Assembly: GCF_003597395.2 (NCBI RefSeq)
Contig: NC_133773.1
Location: 142,853,327 to 142,917,326, forward strand
Source: Chelonoidis abingdonii
Lineage: Eukaryota > Chordata > Testudines > Testudinidae
Direction: 5' to 3'
DNA length: 64,000 nucleotides
In this document: piece by piece, positions 55,823 through 64,000 of the stretch
How positions within the stretch are numbered: position 1 is the first letter of the stretch
Layout: the number at the start of each line of letters is the position of its first letter
Translations under genes and position numbers: made by a program
Notes under the pieces: model-generated
What the model was told of the DNA's origin: nothing
What the model saw: only the letters and a program-made list of their open reading frames with translations
Databases searched by the model: none

Positions 55823-58629
55823 GTAAGTGACAGTGGTCTCTTTCTTTGAAAACTGGGAGTGCCTGGGGGTTCTCATGCTACTGTAGAACTTTACCTCTGA
55901 AGTGTAGTGTAAATGATACATTGTACTGTTGTCATGAACAGAACTGATTTTTCAAATCAGGCATTTCAAGTGTTACCAGAAGCCAGGCTCCCTCAAGGAG
56001 CTCCCAAAACCTCTCCTTAAAGACTGAGAGAAACATGCAGAGCTGTTGATTTAAAAAAATACGGTAAGGGATATAATTAACGAGGTACTCAGTTTAAATT
56101 CAGTTGTAAGTAACTGGGGTATAGTTTTATTTTATTCAGTGTTAAGTGACTATTTTAGCAAAAGTACCACATTTGAGAATATATTTTGCCTTTGAGTTTT
56201 TCAGTTGCATATTTTGTAACAATGTGCTCATAATGTCACCACTTCAAAATATAGCTCTGCATCAAATAGAAGAGAGTAGCTTTTTCTCTGTTTACAGTAC
56301 ACCTGCATTTACTTATTTCTAGAAAAATCATCCCGTTATCCATTGAATTCTGTTATTAACCTGCTAGAGTATAATAACCTATATAGTAAAGTATACTTAA
56401 TAATCAGGCATTTTCACTTATCCACAAAGAACTCTTTTCTTGTTAAAATTTATTTTGGGTCTTATGGATTTATCCCTGTTAATATTTTCCATCAGTAGAA
56501 CTTTGAAATGTCAAAACCATTGAAAAACCTATTTCTGTTACATGTGGTTACATCTGTTCACCCTTTCATTTTACTACTTATTCACTCTGGTAGCTGCCCA
56601 ACTCAGTGGCATCTGGGCACATAGTTTGTTAAATTTCATCGGCCGTGTTATAGACTAAAAAGGCTGACTCTTAAGCATTTGTAGTTCTCTCTGTCTTAAC
56701 TTCATCCTGCTTGTTCATCTCTCTAACTGATCTACTACAAAAGTTTTAGACCACTCGTCAGTGTCATTTAGTCAATATTAAAGCCAAAGCCTTAATGGTA
56801 CCTTTTTGAAATCCTGCGCCTATGGCATCTTGACTCCCATAAGGGTCCTTGTTGTGGTGTCTAGAAGATTAGACACGTGGGAAGGAATTAGTTCTGATTC
56901 CTAGGGATGGAGAAACAGCCAGAGGCATGGTGAGAAGGATTTGTTCCAGTTAATCAGATTTGAAGACACCACTGTGAATGAGGTGAGAAAGGGGAACGTT
57001 AAGCATTGCAACTAACTTTGGGGGGAGAGATTGGGCTGTGGTGGAGAGAGACTGGAGATTTTCACCCATCTCTTCCTTTTGGGTCATCTATGTTTCCATC
57101 CCATATTGCAGCGCAGATAGGGAAGTGACGTGTCCGTGGCCAAACAGGGACTTGTGTCAGAACCAGGCTTAGAATTTGGAGATTGCTGGCTCCCATTTGG
57201 ATTCTTTAACTACTAGATTTCTTCTTACTAGAGATCTGAGTATAAGTACAGTGACCTCTACCATGGGTTGTCATCAGGTTTTGAATCTGGACTGTCAGCC
57301 CCATAGCACACACCTCTACTGATTGAACTAGTGGAGTAATTTAGTTAGCTGGTAGCAGTAGTAAGTTTTTGCTGGGTAGAGATGGTACAGTAAAAAGTAA
57401 GAAGAACTCAGACTTTCTCAGTTTATTCTGGATGCTTTATTGGTGTTTTTAATGCATGAGCTCCTGGGGTGAAAGAAGAGGCATGTTTTTGTAGGAATTT
57501 GGGAAATTTAAATACTTAAGTGCCCACAAAATCATTGCAACATATTCCTTCCCCTTCAACCCTTTCACACACGCCCCCTCCAGTGAGAGAAACTCCCTCT
57601 TTGTTCATCTTCAGCTTCTGTGGTGTCTTGCTGTAGACCTGATTGACAAGGTATCTTTTCACCGAAGCATTAATCATGGCTAACGCAAGGCTGTGAAGAA
57701 GGAAAGACATGCCCGCAGTGATTTATGAGATAGACCTGGAGTGATTTATCTTCCTTAAGACATTGTTTCCTTTTCAAATTAATCAAAATTGTTTTGGGAA
57801 TAGGGAGGGTATCTGCTTATTCCAAAAAAAGATTGAGGAGGGTAGAAGCAACCTCTCTATCAATCTGAGATATGTAAAACTACCCAACTGCTTAAAAAGT
57901 CACTCTGCCTTTCCTAATAGTGATGATGCCAGGCAACAAGTTAACAGCATTGAGCCAGCACATATATAGCACCTTATCCTCGAAGCATCATACAAAAACG
58001 AATCCTCACAACTGCCCTATGGAAGTATGGGAGATAGTTAATCAGATCTAAAAGTGTGATTTGTAATGCTGCAGAACTGGCTTAAATAGTTTGTAGGGGG
58101 ACGTGGGTGTGGAATTTTTGATATTTCAAAGCTATGTTCTTTACAGGAACAGTGTGAATGTGCACTCATTCTAAGTTGCTTGAGGGTTCCTCCGTGACTT
58201 GTAGCTAATGTTAAAGACACGGAGAATTGTGACATTGTATACATCCTCATTTGTTTTTTTAAAAAAATCTTTAAAGTATATTGACTCCATTGTTAGCCTT
58301 GGTCTCTTTTCTCTCCCATTCTTGTTGGGTTTTCCTGATTGATCCCAGAATTTTGTTTTGTTTCTAAGTGTATTTTTTATTGTTTTCAAATAAAACAACT
58401 GTTATGCATGAAAGAAATCCCAAGTCTAACAATATAAAAGCAGTATGTAGAAGCAACACCAAAGCAGTATGTGCTTTGTAGAAAAATATGGATGAAAGAG
58501 AAAGCAACTAAATAAAAAAGATGAATTATAGGTATATATGAGAGTATTGCTAAAGGAATAATAGAGCCTTTCACCCCTAGCTTGTTGGTTTGAATCCAGT
58601 CCAAGTCATTAATGACTGAGTATTACTAC
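55823..58629. other. EXOC6B intron, nothing definite
   Basis: AT-rich. A MIR-like trace may lie at 57090-57230 (gtgacgtgtccgtggccaaa, gtgtcagaaccaggctta). No RNA gene or exon was found. Confidence 0.4.
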
Positions 58630-58889
58630 CATGGGATCAGGGCTGGCTCCAGTGTTTTTGCCGCCCCAATTGCCATGATAATAATTTTTTAAAAAAGCCG
58701 CGATCAGCGGCGCCTTGGCAGCAGCTCTGTCACCACCTCTTCATTCTTCGGCAATTCAGCGGCAGGTCCTTCCCTCTTAGAGGGACTGAGGGACCCGCCG
58801 CCGAAGATCTGGGCGTGCTGCCTCTTTCCGTTGGCCATCCCAAGCACCTGCTTGCTGCTCTGGTGCCTGGAGCCAGTCCTGCATGGGAT
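58630..58889. mobile_element. hAT-type MITE, copy 2, with perfect 8-bp target duplication
   Basis: The element is 58638-58881 (244 bp). Ends CAGGGCTGGCTCCAG and CTGGAGCCAGTCCTG form the inverted repeat. Flanks CATGGGAT (58630-58637 and 58882-58889) are identical. The interior (ggcagcagctctgtcaccac, gagggactgagggacccgcc) is clearly related to copy 1 at 664-917. Confidence 0.9.
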
Positions 58890-61762
58890 GAGTGTTGGTG
58901 CATTGTGTGAAGAGAGTTTGCAGTCTCAATTTTTTCCCCCCAAATTACCACTATGGCTGCACACTGTTAGCTGTTTAATAAGAGAGGTAAAAGATTGAGT
59001 GGCCGTGGAGAGTGAACTATCCTCTTACTGCTAGAGATGGCCCTACAAAACAGGATTGAGACATATTGAGGGAAGAGCACCGTTTCCCTGGCCATCTTGT
59101 TCCTGTTCTGTAGTTCCTTTGTTTCCCAGAGTTGTTAATCAAGCACCTTTCACAGTTACTGAATTTATACAATTAAAAACATTACAAATATTATCCACCA
59201 ATTTTTTTTAGCTTTTCAAATTCAGTAGAAGAAAAATCAACATCAGTCTCTGGAAATGACTAATAGCAAGAGACAGGTTAAATGGTAAGCATTCAAGTCG
59301 CCTTGAAAATTGTCATGAAAATTTACCAGCCCACACTCAAAAGCAACTTGCCTGCCTTTCATCATGATGATCCTAAATAAAAGTCTAATGTTTTTTGCTT
59401 TCTTATCAAAGAAACTCATCCTGGGCATGCAGAATTTTGCCAAGACTACACAAAAATTAACACAAAAAGGAGCAGCAGACCTGAAGTATAACCTTGAGAC
59501 AAAGCCCTGGTCCTGCAAAGACCTATTTACTTGCTTAACTGCATGCAAGTAGTTCCATTGTCTTAAATGGGACTGTTCCTGTGTATAGAAGTCACTGCAG
59601 AGTCAGGGCTCTAAACATCCAGCAGGTCAGATTTACTTGCAGAACCGGGTACCTCAAGTCAACATTTCTGCTGAAAAAATTAAAATGATAACTCTGAACA
59701 GTATGCAGGGTAAATTTTGGTCTGAGAGCTGAGCTTTGGTCATGCAATTCTGATTTGAATCCACAAGAGACCCTAAACTTTCATGATAGTTGTAAGGTAA
59801 AATTTTAATATTGAACCAAAGTATTACAAGTTAGTAGAATTTAAAAAGAACTTTGAAAGTCTCCTTTGTTCTCAAACATTCAAATGGCAGTTGTATTTTC
59901 CAGTTTCAACTCTACAGTGTCAGCTTGGACTTCACAGGGGATGATGGGAGGGAAGTGTCTATTGTAGTTTCTACTGAGTCGTCATCTCTCATGATTGGAT
60001 AAGAGCGAAACAGTAACAGATATTTCTCAGGAAAATGGCAGTTTCCTTAAATTCTGAATTCCCTGGATTCTGTTAGGTTTTTTGCTCTCATCCTTGACAG
60101 CATTTTGGCTTTAGACGTAGATTTCTATAGCATCGATTAGTGTATTGATGGCTAGGACAGACAGGGCTGCTTAGGGAAGGACATATTTGCATTTCTTCCT
60201 AACATTCTGCTAGTTTGGGAAGATGGCAAATGCAGGGCTGCAAATTGGAGCCAGGACCCGCCAGCATGTCTCTAGCACATGTTGCAGGGTGAAGAGTTCA
60301 TGGTTAAGCCATTGAGACTCTGGCACATAACACCACAGCACAGAACTTTCATGGTGGTTTAGAGCCACAATTTAAAAGTGGTCTGCTAAGTGCACTAAGC
60401 AGCTTAAAACAAATAATACATTATTGGAAATAAAAGCACAGCTAACATTTGGCCCTGAGGCCTTTCCTTTCTGAATTAGCAAGTGCAAAGTTACTTACAA
60501 TATGCTGCCTGCCTCACTGTTGGTAAGGTAGTGCACTTGCCTTCTGTAAAAGTTTAAATATAATGCTTTGCTAAAAAAAAAAAAAAAAGGTAGCTTCCCT
60601 GCTCTTTAGAGAGCACAGGGCCACAGTTTAAATAGATTAATATTGTGTGCAAAACACTTTAAAAAGAATGAATGAAAAAGCCTTTTGTCCAAGATGGCTG
60701 ATGGTTGTTTTTATTTCTTGTTAGACAAGCTAATGTAAATCGCATTGACAAGGCTACTCCAAACACACTGATTTGTTGACTTTAAGACTTTCAAAGATGG
60801 AGGGTTGTGTCAACACCTACAATGAGCTGTCAGGTTAACAAAGCAAGGATGTTTTTTTGCTGGGGGGCGGGGAGGGGAGTTGGGGAAAGGGGTGTGTTTT
60901 GTTTTTATTTTAAGTTTCCTTTAATCCTCTGTTAGTCTTGTATCTTGATAACCTCCTTTGGAAGGTAATCAGTTGAGGCCAAGAGGTGACAGTGACCTGG
61001 GAAAGGGAAGTAATCTTTCAGCAATCGTACAACTGTAACCTCTCCAGTCTCAAGCAATTCAGCATGAACTCTTTGCACAGGGAGGCTTTTCCTGTGTGTT
61101 TATTTTTGCCAGATGGTGAACACAGATTTCAGCTGTAACTGTGTAAACTCTATGGATTCTTTGCTTGGGAGGCTTTGTCCAGTGCCCCATTAGCTGTATC
61201 GACGTCTCTTTGCAGTTGCAAATAAACTCAGTGATCCTGGCAGTTCACATGTTTTGTAGAGAGAACTTTAAAAGAGAGGTACATTTTTCTTGTAAAGAAA
61301 ATGGTTTCCTATGTTGCTTTAGCAGATGAAACATTTCCCCCATAACATATTGAAGGAAGGAAAACAGTGCATGGAAGTAAATACAGGACAAATCTGAGTT
61401 TTATTGTAAGCATAGCCTTGACTGCCTTGGTCAAGAAAGATGCTTATCTTATGTTGTCCCGATGGAAAATATCTGACATGAAAACAGAATATGAGCACTA
61501 AAAACTTCATTATATTATAGCTTAATACTGAGATAATAGTGAGATCCTGAGATAAGAGTGTCAATTTAAATGTGTGTGCAGTTCTTTAATATGCTGTCAA
61601 GTTCTTGAAGTGACAGCTTTAGTGAGAGTCTTGTTTAAAGAGTAAACTTTGTTGTAGGAGATGATCACAGTACTCCTGAACTGCTCCCACCTCACTATCA
61701 TTCACACAGTTACTTTGCTCTCTTATGCATTTGATTTAAACTCCCTGTGTTGTCCTCTGTAG
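58890..61762. other. EXOC6B intron up to the microexon candidate
   Basis: 59508-59622 is a palindromic-family member (ccctggtcctgcaaagacct, centre ccattgtcttaaatggga). 60573-60588 is a short poly-A run. 60690-61230 looks unique and may hold conserved non-coding sequence; this is only an impression. No other feature. Confidence 0.45.
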
Positions 61763-61792
61763 GGGGATGTAGATGTCCATTCTACAATGTCG
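61763..61792 (+). CDS. EXOC6B: Candidate in-frame 30-nt microexon of EXOC6B
   Basis: A 30-nt block lies between a pyrimidine-rich acceptor (gtgttgtcctctgtag) and a strong donor (gtgagtat). Read in phase 0, the phase left by the exon ending at 55822, it encodes GDVDVHSTMS with no stop. Inserting it would add ten residues between THLP and the downstream GKVAQT segment without changing the frame. The canonical proteins I remember join THLP directly to GKVAQT, so this would be an alternative, perhaps tissue-specific, microexon. Exact borders follow from the AG and GT. It could also be a chance acceptor-donor pair, and RNA evidence is needed. Confidence 0.45.
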
Positions 61793-64000
61793 GTGAGTAT
61801 GACTGTGTGTTGTTTGCATTCAGTATGTTTTGCTCGCAGTTCAAATATTAGAGGGTTATTTGAACCAGAAAAGGTCTGTATTATGGGAGGGGTGAAGATA
61901 ACTAGAAAAGCAACCTAAGTCTTAGTGTTTCAGAGTAGAAGTTTAACCCTTTTGCTACTGCCAGAATGTATGCATTTTCCTCCATTTATCATAGAAAGTG
62001 AATAAATAGAGCGTGTAGGAGCCCAGAGAAGAAACAGGTTTCCTGACCTTCAAGGCGCTCTCGGTTCGGTAAGTGTAGCATTGACACTGCATCTTTTAGA
62101 AAGAATACTCTACAGTGAGCTCTCACATAAACCCAATCTGCCAGGATCCCTTATCTGCTTCAAAGGCCGCAGCAGCCCTTCTAGCCATGGAGAACTGCCT
62201 AGGACTTCCTCCAAAGCCCACTAGCACTGCTCAGAGAGCAAGAACCAAGCTTTATCCTGGGCCAATATCCCCAGTATGACAGGCTGAGGCAGTGCAGTAT
62301 ACTGGCACCAAGTGGCAGGGTTGAAACAACCTTACGAAAGATGAACACGTCTCAAATTGTTGAACTAATGAAGATCTACATTTAAATGCTGCCTTTTGTT
62401 CCAGTACATCATAAATAATATCATAGACTTAAAGGTCAGAAGGGACTGTTATAATTGTCTAGTCTGACCTCCTGCACGACGCAGGCCACAGAATCTCACC
62501 CACCCCCTCCTGTGTCAACCTCCTAATCTATGTCTGAGCTATCAAAGTCCTCAAATAGTGGTTTAAAGACTTCAAGGTGCAGAGAATCTTCCAGCAAGTG
62601 ACCCGTGCCCCATGCTGAAGAGGAAGGCGAAAAACCCCTAGGGCCTCTGCCAGTCTGTCCTGGAGGAAAATTCCTTCCTGACCCCAAATATGACAATCTG
62701 CTAAACCCTGAGCATGCAGGCACGACTCACCAGCCAGACACCCAGGAAAGAATTCTCTGTAGTAACTCAGATCCTACCCCATCTAACATCCCATCACAGG
62801 CCATTGGGCATGTTTACCGCTAATAGTCAAAGATGAATTAATTGCCAAAATTAGGCTATCCCATCATACCATCCCCTCCATAAACTTATCAATATATGTA
62901 TATACATAGTGCTATTGAAATGCAGTCACCTCTGGGGTACACTTATTGCCTGCTACCCCTTCTCAATAATGGGGAGAGGGGTCATTTAGCCAAAGAAACT
63001 GCGGCAGATTCCTATGACGAAAAGTATCATGGGGTCTTTAATCTCCACTTAGCAGACTTGGCCTTTGTTTTTAATATCTTATTTGAAAAACCCTCTCCCA
63101 CATACACTGTAATCTGCATGTTTCTCAGTATGTATTTACCTCATACAGCTGACCGGCGGAGTTGACCCTGCTGGGTTTTGAACCTATGGTTCCACAGAGT
63201 CTAGATATTCCCAACCTGATGCTTTAGACTACTAAACCTTGCCCTCTGGTTATAATTCTGGAATATTTTCTCAGTGAGTAGTGTAGGCTCTTGATGTTAC
63301 GATCACACTTTTTTGGATTAGGGCAGTTAGCACAAAGAAAGCAAAGCAGACCTCCTGGACCTGCATTCTGGTTCAATGGATGCCTCTAATTGTTGTCATT
63401 TATGCTTGTTTTCACGTTCAGTAGAAAAACTAAGACATTTTCATGGATAGATCACAAACAAAATACATTCTAGCTGCCTTGTTTTTTTCTGTTCCAACGT
63501 TTGCAAGCCAAGGCACATGTTAACAAGTGCACCTCATTACTGTAGGCACAATTCTGCCCTACTCGGGCTCTCCGGTGTAAGATAGTACACATTAAGCTGT
63601 AGTATTTACCCCAACTGTAAGCTTCTGCATTTAACCCATGCTCTTTATTAAAGCTGCCTGTATTGACATTTCATGATGCAGTTGGGTGCACATACCCCCT
63701 TTCCTGGAAACTGACCTTAGCTATGTCTCAAGTGCTTTCAGCCTTCAGATGCCTGGGGGTTCCTAAGTCAGCGCGTAGGTTTCAAATCAAGGCCAGCTTC
63801 TGAAAAGAAAGTGGTTTGTTAAGCAGTTTGAGACTAGATTCCATCAAAGCGATGGCTCAATTCCTGATTCCAGTCCCTCATCCTTTGCATCAGCAGGGAC
63901 TCTGATTGCGATGACCACTGCATACTCTACCTCTGCAGGAGACAGGTGCCTCTGTGATGACAGTACTCTCTCCCTTCCTATGAGATTTAATAAAGCAGTG
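61793..64000. other. EXOC6B intron to the window end, with a CR1 3' UTR
   Basis: 62428-62880 is a CR1 3' UTR in antisense (see its entry). The exon encoding the next known Sec15 residues (GKVAQT...) was not found, so the intron runs past 64000. Confidence 0.55.
62428..62880 (-). mobile_element. CR1 LINE 3' UTR (antisense)
   Basis: Starts atagacttaaaggtcagaag and continues tctagtctgacctcctgcac, cccatgctgaagaggaaggc and ccccaaatatgacaatctgc. The first part matches 50250-50510. No coding motif is left. Confidence 0.8.

Overview
This window is eukaryotic and comes from the middle to 3' half of a large vertebrate gene. Ten ordinary coding exons on the + strand, each with canonical splice sites and matching phases, encode 355 consecutive residues of a Sec15-family exocyst subunit. 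The residues match EXOC6B better than its paralogue EXOC6. An eleventh candidate, a 30-nt in-frame microexon, lies downstream at 61763-61792. Neither the start nor the stop of the gene is in the window, and no other host protein-coding or structural RNA gene could be supported.

The repeats point to a turtle, probably a cryptodire: many CR1 LINE fragments, a tRNA-derived SINE with a CR1-like 3' tail, Penelope-like and DIRS retroelements, a 2-kb element related to the abundant turtle repeat that carries a Myb/SANT-like reading frame, and several hAT-type and other short DNA transposons. The species cannot be named from this sequence.

Layout. 1-18892: intron with hAT, CR1, Penelope-like, nested CR1/hAT and Harbinger-like repeats and an assembly gap (7561-8141). 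18893-26362: five exons, with a SINE just upstream and a Tigger-like 1-kb DNA element between the second and third. 26363-33233: an intron almost filled by a decayed antisense Ty3/Gypsy chromovirus-type element with both LTRs recognisable, itself broken by a SINE and a separate solo LTR. 33234-44833: three exons separated by long introns with CR1, hAT and MITE copies. 44834-53849: an intron with a decayed sense-strand DIRS retrotransposon containing at least four later insertions, followed by a CR1 5' region. 53850-55822: two exons. 55823-64000: intron with a second copy of the hAT MITE, the microexon candidate and a CR1 3' end.

Functionally the only active system visible is the exocyst gene. 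The encoded segment runs through the Sec15 helical region that in this family binds Rab GTPases (Rab11/Sec4) and tethers secretory vesicles to the plasma membrane. The rest is intronic sequence and layered mobile-element remains that allow relative dating of insertions. All family names come from motif recognition by eye. No database search was run.
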